From: a bacterium
Lineage (GTDB): Bacteria > RBG-13-66-14 > B26-G2 > WVWN01
Direction: 5' to 3'
DNA length: 32,629 nt
NCBI GenBank assembly: GCA_035529855.1
Contig: DATKVX010000101.1
Location: 1-32,629, forward strand
The stretch's first letter is position 1. Each line of letters begins with the position of its first letter. This document shows positions 7,888 to 16,608 of the stretch, one piece after another. Under the pieces are notes generated by a model that saw nothing but the letters and a program-made list of their open reading frames with translations, was not told the origin of the DNA and did not search any database. The position numbers and the translations under genes were made by a program.

Positions 7888-8472
7888 TCATCCCGTGAAG
7901 AGCTCGATAAACGCCGCCGCCTCTTTGCCGTAAGGGCCGGTGGGGTCGGCGGCGAAGGCCTCGGCCCAGAGCCTCAAAGCCTCGTCGAGGTCCCCCTCGT
8001 TTTTGGCCACAAGGCCGAGGATTAGTTTACAACGGGGCGTTTGGTCCGGCAAGGAGGAGTCGCCGCGGTAAAGGTCGCACGCCAGCCGGAGGTCTTCGCG
8101 CGCACTCGCGGCGCTCCACAATACGAAGCCCGTCTCGAAGGCCGAGGCCCCTCGCCAAACGTGCGGCAGCGGGTCCTCCTGGTGGCGCTGTACGTACGAG
8201 TTGAGGGCGGCGAAGCCTTTTCGCATTTCCAGGAATCGACTCGCGGTGAATGCCATTTCGTGACTTTTGAGGACGCGCAGGCGCCCCAGCGCAGCGCCGG
8301 CTAACGGCGCATCCGGCGCGGCCGAGACGAGCTCCAACGCCTCGTCCACCGCCGTTTCCCCCGCCTCCGCGAGGGCTACGACGGCCGCGACCTCGGCGTA
8401 CGTCGACGGCGGTTCGGCGGCGGAGGCCGCGAGCGGGATTACGAACGACGCGATTACTAATGGCTTACTCAT
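7888..8472 (-). CDS. Exported helical-repeat (TPR-like) protein
   Basis: The 194-aa product starts with a signal peptide (MSKPLVIASFVIPLAASAAE, cleavage likely at ASA-AE near residue 18). No lipobox Cys is present. The rest is alpha-helical, with TPR-like features near the end (LGLVAKNEGDLDEALRLWAE followed by AADPTGPYGKEA). Such periplasmic repeats usually act as protein-binding scaffolds. The ATG directly follows the TGA of the Omp85 gene with no gap, so it may support that barrel protein. No known family was recognised. Confidence 0.75.
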   Translation of the reverse strand: MSKPLVIASFVIPLAASAAEPPSTYAEVAAVVALAEAGETAVDEALELVSAAPDAPLAGAALGRLRVLKSHEMAFTASRFLEMRKGFAALNSYVQRHQEDPLPHVWRGASAFETGFVLWSAASAREDLRLACDLYRGDSSLPDQTPRCKLILGLVAKNEGDLDEALRLWAEAFAADPTGPYGKEAAAFIELFTG

Positions 8473-9819
8473 TCAGAAGGCCCGGTGCGCCGTCGCGTAG
8501 AACGCGGGTCTATCGTAGAGGTTGAGCTCCGCCCGCCAGTCGAAGAAAAAAGGCTTACGCATATGGACGCGTATCGCCGGGCCGAAGGCGTAGGAGAGCC
8601 CCGCCAGCGCGAACGGCTGGCCCGGGTCCCAGGTGCGGCCGGCGTCGACGAACGCTACGCCCTCGAACCACGCGTCGAATATGGGCGAGCGGAAGAGCCG
8701 CCGACGAATCTCGCCCGTAACGAGCAAGGCCCGCGTCCCTACGGTAAGGTTAGACCGCGGATTGCGTAGGCCGTCGGAGCCGCGGATGGAAATGCGGCGG
8801 ATGTACGGCGTCGTATCGGACATCGCCCCGCCTTTAACGCGCGTCGCCCACACGAACTCCCGCCACGGGAATACGTACCCGCGTACGTCGCCCTCGACGC
8901 CCGCGTAGTCGTAGTCGCCGACGGTAGGCGACGATAACTCGCTTACGATTTTGGCGTAGACGCCCTCTGTCGGGTAAACGTCGTCGTCGCGGCCGTCCCA
9001 CTCGGTAAAGGGCCGCGCCGCGAAAAGCGCGGCCTCCGGCTCGACGCCGAACCTTCCCCACGGGTCTTCCTTGAAACGGCCGTCGTAATAATTAAGATAT
9101 TCACCGAGGAAACCCAAGCCCGCCTCAAAACGGTGCGTTATTTCGTAGCCGATTAAACCTTCGCCCCCGGCCTCCTCGTGGGAAAACCACTCGCCGGTGA
9201 GCCCTTCGTCGCTCTCGATCTGAGTTTGACGGCCGCCTTCGTAAAAACCGGAGGCGCCCACCGCGAGCCGCGAGCCGAATATCCACGGCTGTTCGTAATA
9301 CAGACGTTGCCGCTCGAGGCCGAACTCCGCGCCCAACGTAACCGCGACGCCGCCGACGTTCTCTTTGCTCAGCCGTACCTGCCGGGTGGAGGCCGAAAGG
9401 TGCCAGCTCGAGCCTTCCGCGACGTCGAGCATGACCACCGCTTCGCCCGGGTCGCTGCGGGGCAAATCGAAGACGTTCACACGGGCGAAGAACTGAGTTT
9501 TGAGCAGGTTGCGCTTCGTCCTTTCTATCTTACGGTCCAACTCGGCCTGGGTTAACGCGTCCCCCACTTTGAATTCGCAATAGTGGAGCAATATTCCCGG
9601 CTCGGTTTTCCGGTTGCCGTAGGTTCGTATCTCCGCGACCCGGACGAGGCCGTCGCCGTTGGTTTCGGCCCGCGCCGGCGAGGGATTTACGGTCGACAGT
9701 AGGGCTACGGCGCAGAAGGCGGCCGAAGCGCCGCGCCCGGGCGGGCCGCTTATCGCAAAACGGCCACGGCGCGGGCCGTGGCGGGGAGCGGGGCGAGGCC
9801 TCACGTTACGAGTTGACAA
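8473..9819 (-). CDS. Omp85-family outer-membrane protein with one POTRA (BamA/TamA-like, short)
   Basis: The 448-aa protein has a basic N-region, a hydrophobic signal (ASAAFCAVALLSTVNPSPARA) ending near residue 50, one POTRA-like domain (about 58-135: VRVAEIRTYGNRKTEPGILL and TKRNLLKTQFFARVNVF) and a C-terminal beta-barrel. The barrel carries aromatic strands and IRGSDGLR, a variant of the conserved RGY-type loop. The last residue is Phe, as in outer-membrane barrel recognition signals. BamA normally has five POTRAs, so this is a reduced paralogue rather than BamA itself. The start is either TTG at 9819 (used here) or GTG at 9804, one base after the M16 stop; neither has a clear Shine-Dalgarno. 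It shows that the organism has an outer membrane. Confidence 0.85.
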   Translation of the reverse strand: MSTRNVRPRPAPRHGPRRGRFAISGPPGRGASAAFCAVALLSTVNPSPARAETNGDGLVRVAEIRTYGNRKTEPGILLHYCEFKVGDALTQAELDRKIERTKRNLLKTQFFARVNVFDLPRSDPGEAVVMLDVAEGSSWHLSASTRQVRLSKENVGGVAVTLGAEFGLERQRLYYEQPWIFGSRLAVGASGFYEGGRQTQIESDEGLTGEWFSHEEAGGEGLIGYEITHRFEAGLGFLGEYLNYYDGRFKEDPWGRFGVEPEAALFAARPFTEWDGRDDDVYPTEGVYAKIVSELSSPTVGDYDYAGVEGDVRGYVFPWREFVWATRVKGGAMSDTTPYIRRISIRGSDGLRNPRSNLTVGTRALLVTGEIRRRLFRSPIFDAWFEGVAFVDAGRTWDPGQPFALAGLSYAFGPAIRVHMRKPFFFDWRAELNLYDRPAFYATAHRAF

Positions 9820-11068
9820 TGGCGTCCGCGTTCGGCCCGATGGCTACCATCGCGGGTTCGCGCGAAAGTATCTCGCGGGCGAGGCGATGGACGTTGGCAG
9901 CGGTGACGGCGTCCACGCCCGCCAGCGTTTCCTCCAACGAGACGTGCCTCCCCATGTAGACCTCGTGCCGGACGTTGCGGCCCATACGCGCGGCCGTGGA
10001 CTCCAACGACAGCATCAACGTGCCCTTCAAGTACTCGCGAGTGCGCTTCAGCTCTTCGGCGTCTATGCCTTTCGTCGCCAGCTCGCGGAGTTGTGCCAGG
10101 ATGATGTCGCGCGTCTCGAGAGCGGTGGCGGGGCTGGTGCCGGCGTAGGCGACCAGCGCCCCGGTCTCGTGGAAACCCCGGCTGTAAGCGTATACCGAGT
10201 ACGCCAGGCCGCGTTCCTCGCGGACTTTTTGAAACAGCCGGCTCGAGGTATTCCCTCCCAGAACGGTGGTTAACGTCGCCAAGACGTACCGGTCCGGGTG
10301 GCCGTAGGGGAGCGCCGGGACGCCGAGGCAGAAATGGGTCTGCTCGGTATCTTTGGCGTACGCGGCTCGAGGCGTCGCCGGCGAGCTCGGGCCCCGGCCG
10401 GTGCGCCCGCGCGGCCCGGGCACCGCGCCGAAGTACTCCTCCGCCCGGGCGATGAACTCGCCCGGCTCCACGAAGCCCGCGGCCGCCACTACTATGCGGT
10501 CCGCCGTAAACGTCCCGGCCCGGTACGCCGCCGCGTCTTCGGGGTTGACGGCCGCCAGCGTCTCGAGCGAGCCGAGGATGGGGAGGCCGATGGCTTGCCC
10601 GGGCAAGACCAGCCCTATGATGAGGTCGTGGATCTTTTCGTCCGGCGAGTCTTCGTATAGCCGTATTTCTTCGGCCACGACGTTTTTTTCTTTGGCGAAT
10701 TCTTCCGGGGGGAAGGTCGCGTTTAGCAGGATGTCGGATAGCAGGTCGAGCGCGAGCGGCAGGTGCTCGTACAGGACGTGGGCGAAGAAGGAGACGTTCT
10801 CCTTTTCGGTGAAGGCGTCGAGGGCGCCGCCCACGCCGTCGATTTCGGCGGCGATTTGGGCCGCGGTTCGCCGCGTCGTCCCCTTGAAAAACATATGTTC
10901 TATAAGGTGCGAGATACCGTTGAGGCCGGGGGGTTCGTCCGCCACGCCGGCGCGGCACCAGACGCCCACCGCGACGGAGCGAACCGTCGGTATATGTTCG
11001 CAGATTACGCGTAGGCCGCTAGCGGCGGTCTTTTTTATGACGGTCGTCGCCTGAGGGTCGGCGGTCAT
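9806..11068 (-). CDS. M16-family zinc metallopeptidase (processing-peptidase-like)
   Basis: The 420-aa protein has the inverted zinc motif HLIEH (H54, E57, H58) and a downstream glutamate at E134 (VVAEEIRLYED), the standard M16 spacing. The second half contains the non-catalytic M16 lobe with SRLFQKVREERGLAYSVYAYS, as in MPP-beta and YmxG/MlpA proteins. Its gene overlaps the end of pnp by 50 bp. A pnp-M16 pairing is conserved in many bacteria, including Bacillus. The substrate is unknown; there is no signal peptide, so it is probably cytoplasmic. Confidence 0.93.
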   Translation of the reverse strand: MTADPQATTVIKKTAASGLRVICEHIPTVRSVAVGVWCRAGVADEPPGLNGISHLIEHMFFKGTTRRTAAQIAAEIDGVGGALDAFTEKENVSFFAHVLYEHLPLALDLLSDILLNATFPPEEFAKEKNVVAEEIRLYEDSPDEKIHDLIIGLVLPGQAIGLPILGSLETLAAVNPEDAAAYRAGTFTADRIVVAAAGFVEPGEFIARAEEYFGAVPGPRGRTGRGPSSPATPRAAYAKDTEQTHFCLGVPALPYGHPDRYVLATLTTVLGGNTSSRLFQKVREERGLAYSVYAYSRGFHETGALVAYAGTSPATALETRDIILAQLRELATKGIDAEELKRTREYLKGTLMLSLESTAARMGRNVRHEVYMGRHVSLEETLAGVDAVTAANVHRLAREILSREPAMVAIGPNADAIVNS

Positions 11069-13199
11069 CGCGCCTCCGGGGGGGCCGGCTTTCGCGGGAG
11101 GAGCGTTCGTCGCCTCCCGGTAGGCAAGCTTTCCGGCTGAGGTTTACGCGGCCCATCTCGTCGATTTGGATTACCTTGACCTCGACCTCGTCGCCGACGC
11201 GCACGGCGTCTTCCACCCGGTTCACGCGTTTGTGGTCCAGGTCCGAGATATGGATCATACCCTCCACGCCGGGGAGTATCTCCACGAACGCGCCGAACTT
11301 CATCAGGCGCGTCACCTTGCCTTTGAAGACGGCGCCTATCTCCGGGTCGGTGGCGAGGCTCTTCACCGTCTCCATCGCCCTGCGGGCCGCTTCTTCGTCC
11401 GGCGAGGCGATGGTTACCTTGCCGTCGTCCTCGATGTCTATTTCGACGCCGGTGTCCGCGATGATGCGGCGGACCATCTTGCCCCCCGGGCCTATTACGG
11501 TGCCGATCTTCTCGATGTCGATGTAGGTTATCAGTATCCGCGGGGCGTAGGGCGAGAGCTCGGGCCGCGGCTTGGCCAGTACGGCGTCCATCTGCTCGAG
11601 GATGGCGAGGCGGGTGTCGCGGGCGCGGGCCAGCGCTTCCCGCACGACTTCCAGCGGCAGGCCCCAGACCTTCATGTCGAGCTGTAACGCCGTTACGCCG
11701 TCCCTCGTGCCGGCGGCTTTGAAGTCCATGTCGCCGTAGTAGTCCTCCAACCCCTGGATGTCGGTTAGCAAGACGTAGCGGCCTTCGCCCGCGATAAGGC
11801 CTATGGAGATACCGGCCACCGCCTTTTTGAGCGGGACGCCGGCGTCCATAAGCGAGAGGCTGGCGCCGCACACCGACGCCATCGAGGAAGAGCCGTTGGA
11901 CTCCAATATGTCGGAGACGACGCGAACGGTGTACGGGAACTCGTCTTCCGACGGCAGCAGGCGCCGGAGGGCGCTCTCGGCCAGCTGGCCGTGGCCTATC
12001 TCCCGTCGGCCCGTGCCGCGGATGGGGCGGACCTCACCCACCGAGAACGGCGGGAAGTTATAGTGGAACATAAAGGCTTTGGTGCGCTCCCCCAACAGGT
12101 CTTCGATGCGCTGCTCGTCGGATACGGTCCCCAGCGTCGTGGCGACGAGGGCCTGCGTCTGGCCGCGCGTGAAGATGGCGGAGCCGTGGGCCCGGGGGAG
12201 AACGGACACCTCCACGTCGATGGGGCGGAGCTCGTCGAAGGCGCGGCCGTCCTGGCGGACGCCTTCTTCGAGAACCATACGCCGGACTTCCGCTTCCTCC
12301 AGCTCCCCGAGGATTTTCTCGATGAGGACTTGCCGTGCGCCCTCTTCCTCGCCGCCGTTCGCGCCGATTAACTTGGCGTACGCCTGCTCGAGCAACGCGT
12401 TGCGGGCCAGGTGCCGGGCGCCCTTCTCTTGCGCCTCGATTAAAGGCTTCAATTGCCCCGAGAAGAAGTCTTTAACCTCTCGTTCGAAGGCCTCGTCGCG
12501 CTCCGGCGGGGGGATGGATATCTTGGGTACGTGCGCCGTGAAGTCGCGGATAGCGTCCGCCACCTTACGTGCCGCGGCGAACCCGGCGTCCACCGCCCCC
12601 AGCAGCTCGTCCTCCGCAACCTCGGCCGCGGAGCCGGCCAGCATTATTATTTTGTCGGTGGTGGCGACCACGACCAGGTTCAAAACGCTGGCCTCGGTTT
12701 CGGCGATGGTGGGGTTGACGACGTAGCGGCCGTCGACCTGGGCCACGCGCACGGCGCCGATGGGGCCGTGCCAGGGCATGGCGGAGAGCGCCGTCGCCAG
12801 CGAGGCACCGTTCAGGGCGAGGAGGTCGGTGTCGTTCTCCTGGTCGGCGGAGAGCACGGTCGCGATGATTTGAAGGTCGTGGCGGATGTAGTCGTCGAAC
12901 AGCGGCCTGATGGGGCGGTCGATAAGCCGCGCGGTCACGACCTCCTTCTCGTACGGCCGGCCCTCCCGTTTAAAGAAGCCGCCCGGGATTTTACCCGCGG
13001 CGTAGGTTTTTTCGCGGTACTCGACCATAAGGGGAAGGTAATCCATCCCCGGCCGCGGTTCTTCGGTGTGGCAGAAAGTCGCGAGGACGACGGAGCCGCC
13101 GCAAGTTACGGTGCACGCGCCGTCGGCCAGTTTGGCGACTTTGCCGGTCTCGAACTGTAGGGTTTTGCCGCCTACTTCGAGCTCGAATCCTGATGTCAT
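11019..13199 (-). CDS. pnp: Polynucleotide phosphorylase
   Basis: The 726-aa enzyme degrades RNA 3'-5' by phosphorolysis. Two RNase PH domains are visible: [20 protein letters not shown] with [13 protein letters not shown], and later [14 protein letters not shown] with [15 protein letters not shown]. The catalytic segment [17 protein letters not shown] follows. A KH domain has its GPGGK loop at 570-574, and an S1 domain spans about 621-689 ([21 protein letters not shown]). The last ~30 residues are Arg/Asp-rich. Length is normal. The ATG at 13199 has GAGGT upstream. The usual rpsO partner is absent; pnp here lies 33 bp after an mlaD-like gene. Confidence 0.98.
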   Translation of the reverse strand: MTSGFELEVGGKTLQFETGKVAKLADGACTVTCGGSVVLATFCHTEEPRPGMDYLPLMVEYREKTYAAGKIPGGFFKREGRPYEKEVVTARLIDRPIRPLFDDYIRHDLQIIATVLSADQENDTDLLALNGASLATALSAMPWHGPIGAVRVAQVDGRYVVNPTIAETEASVLNLVVVATTDKIIMLAGSAAEVAEDELLGAVDAGFAAARKVADAIRDFTAHVPKISIPPPERDEAFEREVKDFFSGQLKPLIEAQEKGARHLARNALLEQAYAKLIGANGGEEEGARQVLIEKILGELEEAEVRRMVLEEGVRQDGRAFDELRPIDVEVSVLPRAHGSAIFTRGQTQALVATTLGTVSDEQRIEDLLGERTKAFMFHYNFPPFSVGEVRPIRGTGRREIGHGQLAESALRRLLPSEDEFPYTVRVVSDILESNGSSSMASVCGASLSLMDAGVPLKKAVAGISIGLIAGEGRYVLLTDIQGLEDYYGDMDFKAAGTRDGVTALQLDMKVWGLPLEVVREALARARDTRLAILEQMDAVLAKPRPELSPYAPRILITYIDIEKIGTVIGPGGKMVRRIIADTGVEIDIEDDGKVTIASPDEEAARRAMETVKSLATDPEIGAVFKGKVTRLMKFGAFVEILPGVEGMIHISDLDHKRVNRVEDAVRVGDEVEVKVIQIDEMGRVNLSRKACLPGGDERSSRESRPPRRRDDRRPSGDDRHKKDRR

Positions 13200-13216
13200 A
13201 TCTCTGTTTACCTCAA

Positions 13217-13230
13217 CTTACTCTTGTAAG
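13217..13230. repeat. Small palindrome in the pnp leader
   Basis: CTTAC, TCTT, GTAAG form a 5-bp inverted repeat in the 33-bp gap between the mlaD-like gene and pnp. It has the same CTTACT...GTAAG ends as the larger palindrome at 16469-16483. It could be an RNA hairpin in the pnp leader or a chance match; it is short. Confidence 0.35.
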
Positions 13231-13232
13231 GA

Positions 13233-14099
13233 TTAAAAAATCGAAAGGTGGATGTACCGGCCGGGGCGTTCGCGAACGTCCCTTATAAGGCTCTTGGCCT
13301 CGCCGGTCGTCTCCACCAGATCGTTGTAAAATTGGTCGTCTTTGAGGAGCTTGCCGGCCGAGCCCTCGCCTTGCTCCAACCCCTCGGCGACGCCGCGCAG
13401 CGACGTCGCGGTGTAACGCAGGTCCCCCGACATCGCCGACAGGTTATCCAGCGTGACGTCGAAGTTGCCTTCGTTGCGGGCTACCATGCCGTCCAGGCGG
13501 TAACTCATGGCCCGGAGGTTGTCGAGCGTGACGTTGATGTCGTCGCGGCTCTCGTCCAGGATGTAAGCCAGGTCGGAGGACATCACCTCGACGTTGGCGA
13601 CCGTCTCTTTGAACGATTTCACCGTGGGCTCGTCCAGCATTTCGTTTATGGAGCCCAGGCTGTCCTGGACCATCTTGAACATGGCGTCCATACCGATGAC
13701 CTCGGCGCCCTCCACCGTAGCTCCCGGTTTTATTACCTCGGCTTTGGAGGGCCCCGGGTCAATCTCGACGTAGTTGTCGCCCAAAAGGCCTATCATCGTT
13801 ATCTTGAACCGGTCCTTCTCGTGCAGGATGAGGTCCCGCCGGACGAGCACCGTGACCATAACGCGGCGCTTCCCCTTGTAGTCGACGAAATCTATGTTGT
13901 TGACCGAGCCGACTTTCACGCCGCCCATCCGGACCTGGGCCCCCTCGTTGAGGCCCGCGGACGAGTCGAAGATAACGTCGTAGCGATGGCCCCGCTCGAA
14001 CACGCGGATCTCGCCGACGCCGAAGACGAGGATGGACAACAGCACCAGCGCGGCGAAGACCATAATGCCTACTTTTATCTCGTTGGACATCTTATCCAT
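13233..14099 (-). CDS. MlaD-like MCE-domain lipid-transport protein
   Basis: The 288-aa protein has one N-terminal membrane helix (about residues 10-28) and a single MCE domain (about 38-115: YDVIFDSSAGLNEGAQVRMGG, then VKVGSVNNIDF and LLGDNYVEI). A long helical C-terminal tail follows, as in MlaD/TTG2C proteins. It would be the inner-membrane-anchored periplasmic ring of an Mla-type phospholipid transporter. I prefer the ATG at 14099, one base beyond the MlaF TAG (14101-14103), with GGCGGTG upstream. GTG at 14108 and ATG at 14090 are alternatives. No MlaE permease gene is next to it. Confidence 0.9.
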   Translation of the reverse strand: MDKMSNEIKVGIMVFAALVLLSILVFGVGEIRVFERGHRYDVIFDSSAGLNEGAQVRMGGVKVGSVNNIDFVDYKGKRRVMVTVLVRRDLILHEKDRFKITMIGLLGDNYVEIDPGPSKAEVIKPGATVEGAEVIGMDAMFKMVQDSLGSINEMLDEPTVKSFKETVANVEVMSSDLAYILDESRDDINVTLDNLRAMSYRLDGMVARNEGNFDVTLDNLSAMSGDLRYTATSLRGVAEGLEQGEGSAGKLLKDDQFYNDLVETTGEAKSLIRDVRERPGRYIHLSIF

Positions 14100-14100
14100 A

Positions 14101-14886
14101 CTACGCACCGCCTATGACGTCTATGGGCCCTTGCGCACTGCCGTTTATAAATTGCTGCACGTACTCGTCGTGGGACCCCTTTATATCGTCCGGCGCCCCG
14201 AGGGCGATTATCTTGCCGCCGTACATCATGGCTATGCGGTCGGCGATTTTGTACGCGCTCGCCATATCGTGCGTGACGACAATACTCGTTACGTCCAATT
14301 GCTCGTCCATCTTGATTATGAGGTCGTTGATGACGTCCGCCATTATGGGGTCGAGGCCGGTGGTGGGCTCGTCGTACAGCACGACCTTTGGGTCGTGAGC
14401 CAGCGCCCGGGCGAGGCTCACCCGCTTCTTCATCCCGCCGGAGAGTTCCGCCGGCCCCATATTGGAAATATTCTCCAAACCCACCAGCCGGAGCTTCTGT
14501 TCGACCACGTCGGCTATGTCCGCCGGCGAAAGATGCGAGTACTCGTAGAGGAAAAAGCCCACGTTCTCCCCCACCGTCAACGAGTCGAACAGAGCCGCGC
14601 CCTGGAATACCATCCCGAACTTCCGCCGGACGTCGTTGAGCTCGGGCCCTTTCATCTCCGTAATGTCGCGGCCGTCGACCATAATCGTCCCGATATCGGG
14701 TTTCATCAGGCCTATGATATGCTTCAAGAAGACCGACTTCCCGCAGCCGGACCGGCCTATAATGACCATCGTCTCGGCTTCGTGCACCGCCAGGTTGATG
14801 CCGTCCAGGACGAGGTTATCGCCGAACGACTTGTGGACATCGGCGGCCACTATGGCCTCCGGATGGCTTAAAGCGTCGTGGGTCAT
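14101..14886 (-). CDS. MlaF-like ABC transporter ATPase
   Basis: The 261-aa ABC ATPase has Walker A GRSGCGKS (44-51), a Q-loop in VFQGAALFDSLTV, the signature LSGGMKKRVSLARAL, Walker B VVLYDEPTTGLDP and the switch His in VVTHD. The ALFDSLTVGENV segment and the LSGGM signature are typical of MlaF/TTG2A, which powers phospholipid transport with MlaE and MlaD. The ATG overlaps the murE stop (ATGA). The mlaD-like gene follows directly, supporting the assignment. The permease mlaE is missing from the cluster. Confidence 0.92.
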   Translation of the reverse strand: MTHDALSHPEAIVAADVHKSFGDNLVLDGINLAVHEAETMVIIGRSGCGKSVFLKHIIGLMKPDIGTIMVDGRDITEMKGPELNDVRRKFGMVFQGAALFDSLTVGENVGFFLYEYSHLSPADIADVVEQKLRLVGLENISNMGPAELSGGMKKRVSLARALAHDPKVVLYDEPTTGLDPIMADVINDLIIKMDEQLDVTSIVVTHDMASAYKIADRIAMMYGGKIIALGAPDDIKGSHDEYVQQFINGSAQGPIDVIGGA

Positions 14887-16415
14887 GGCGAACGGTTCAC
14901 GCGCGGCTCCGTGCCCGGCGGCGCCGCGGCACTCAGGCCGAGCTCCGACACTACCTCCTCTACGGTTCGACGGTCGCTGTAGGGGACTTCGCTCCCCTTA
15001 ACCTTTTGGACCTCCTCGTGGCCCTTGCCCAGTACGGCGACTATGGTCGCTTCCTCGGTTCGGGCGGACGAGAGGGCGAAGCGGATCGCCTCGGCGCGGT
15101 CCAGGATTACGCGGTAGTCGTCGGGCTCGGCGCCGCCCTCCGCGATTATGCCCGCGGCCACGTCGCGCGCTATGGCCGCCGGCTCCTCGTAGTACGGGTC
15201 GTCGGTGGTGACGACGACGTAGTCCGCGTACCGCCGCGCCAACGCGCCCATCACCGGCCTCTTCTCGACGTCGCGGTCGCCGGTGCAGCCGAAGACGGCG
15301 ACGACGCGGTCGGCGCCCAGGCCGCGAATTTCGGCCAGCGCCTTTTCCATACTATCCGGCGAGTGGGCGTAATCGATTACCACGCGCAGTTTATCGTTTA
15401 CGTCCACCAGCTCCAGGCGCCCCGGGACGGGCGGCGTCCCGGCTATCCCCTTTTGCGCGACGTCGGCGGCCACGCCCAGCTCGCGCGCTAACGCGAAAGC
15501 GGCCGCGCAGTTCAGCACGTCGAAAGACCCGCGCAGTGGCGAGGTTACGGCGACCGTCGCGCCGTCCGGACAACGGAGCGAGAACCGCAGCCCCTGCCAG
15601 CCGGACGACGCGTCGGCGGCGCGATAGTCGCTCGCGGCTTCCGCCGCCCCGTACGTCACCTTGCGCCCCGGCAGCGACGCCGCGAGCTTGCGGCCGTGCG
15701 CGTCGTCGACGTTTACCACCGCCGGCGCCCCCTCCGCCAACTGCTCGAACAACGACGCCTTGGCCGCGAAGTACGAATCCATGTCGCCGTGGAAGTCGAG
15801 GTGGTCGTGGCTGAGGTTGGTGAAGGCCGCCGCGGCGAACGGCGTCCCGGCCACCCGCGACAACGCCAGCGCGTGCGAGGAGACCTCGACCACGGCGACG
15901 CCGCAGCCGGCGTCTGCGGCCTCTCGCAACATCGCCTGCAGCTCCGGCGCCTCGGCCGTGGTAAGGCGGGCGGGCCGCTCCTCGCCGGCGACGACGTTCT
16001 TCACCGTCGACGCCAGGGCCGTCTTGTAACCCGCGGCGCGGAATATCCCGTCCAGCAGGAAGGCGACCGTGGTTTTGCCGTTGGTCCCGGTAACGCCCAC
16101 GACGGCCAGCTCGCGGCCCGGGTGGCGGTAAAAGGTCGCGGCCGCGGCGGCCAGCGCCCGGCGAGCGTCGTCCACGACTACCTGGGGAACGGCGGCCGCG
16201 TCGGCGGATGCCCTCTCGACGACGACGGCCGCGGCACCCCGGCCTAAGGCGTCGGCGAGGAAATCGCGGCCGTCATGCCGCCGCCCCTTAACGGCCACGA
16301 ATAAACTGCCGGGTGTAACCTGCCGGGAGTCGTGAGTGACGGTTGTTATCTCGGGGTCGGCGGCGCCCTTTACCTCCCGGTAAGGGAGCTCTTCCAGTAT
16401 TTCTTTTATTTTCAA
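14883..16415 (-). CDS. murE: UDP-MurNAc-tripeptide synthetase (MurE ligase)
   Basis: The 510-aa Mur ligase adds the third amino acid of the peptidoglycan stem peptide. It has the N-terminal THDSRQVTPGSLFVAVKG, the P-loop GVTGTNGKTT (107-116), LTTAEAPEL, SHDHLDFHG (202-210), a carbamylated-Lys candidate K219, and GKGHEE (463-468). The substrate-specificity loop reads DDPYYEEP (405-412), where meso-DAP enzymes usually have DNPR. The Arg that contacts DAP is therefore Tyr, and the third residue (DAP, Lys, Orn or other) is uncertain. The start is TTG at 16415; an upstream in-frame TAA leaves no better start. It heads the minus-strand run from the divergent region. Confidence 0.95.
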   Translation of the reverse strand: MKIKEILEELPYREVKGAADPEITTVTHDSRQVTPGSLFVAVKGRRHDGRDFLADALGRGAAAVVVERASADAAAVPQVVVDDARRALAAAAATFYRHPGRELAVVGVTGTNGKTTVAFLLDGIFRAAGYKTALASTVKNVVAGEERPARLTTAEAPELQAMLREAADAGCGVAVVEVSSHALALSRVAGTPFAAAAFTNLSHDHLDFHGDMDSYFAAKASLFEQLAEGAPAVVNVDDAHGRKLAASLPGRKVTYGAAEAASDYRAADASSGWQGLRFSLRCPDGATVAVTSPLRGSFDVLNCAAAFALARELGVAADVAQKGIAGTPPVPGRLELVDVNDKLRVVIDYAHSPDSMEKALAEIRGLGADRVVAVFGCTGDRDVEKRPVMGALARRYADYVVVTTDDPYYEEPAAIARDVAAGIIAEGGAEPDDYRVILDRAEAIRFALSSARTEEATIVAVLGKGHEEVQKVKGSEVPYSDRRTVEEVVSELGLSAAAPPGTEPRVNRSP

Positions 16416-16442
16416 AGGTTTATGCGGCCTATAATTTTAGGC

Positions 16443-16471
16443 TTGACTTACAGTAAATATTATGCTATCTT
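16443..16471 (+). promoter_or_regulatory. Candidate promoter for the STAND regulator / glmS run
   Basis: TTGACT (16443-16448) and TATCTT (16466-16471) are 17 nt apart. The spacer contains TTACAGTAA, and the -10 overlaps the start of the 16469-16483 palindrome, so repressor binding there could block it. A second possible -10, a perfect TATAAT at 16557-16562, has no convincing -35. Confidence 0.55.
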
Positions 16472-16483
16472 ACTAATAGTAAG
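16448..16483. promoter_or_regulatory. Two TTAC/GTAA palindromes, candidate operators
   Basis: TTAC-A-GTAA (16448-16456) and CTTACTA-A-TAGTAAG (16469-16483, a perfect 7-bp arm with a 1-nt centre) lie 12 bp apart in the divergent region. They overlap the candidate plus promoter. The XRE helix-turn-helix protein encoded immediately downstream is the obvious candidate ligand. This is inference from position and symmetry only. Confidence 0.5.
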
Positions 16484-16536
16484 AAACGTTTCCCCTCGGT
16501 AAGGTTTGAAGGTCATAAAACAAAGCCTTAGCCCAA

Positions 16537-16565
16537 ATAGTATCACAACCCGACTTTATAATCAA
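16537..16565 (-). promoter_or_regulatory. Candidate promoter for the murE run
   Basis: On the minus strand TTGATT (16560-16565) and TACTAT (16537-16542) are 17 nt apart. Transcription would start near 16530 and cross the palindromes before reaching murE at 16415. Each hexamer matches the consensus at four of six positions. Confidence 0.5.
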
Positions 16566-16608
16566 CCGTTAATTAGTCTCGCCGGTAGACGTTTAGTAGC
16601 ACCTCCAG

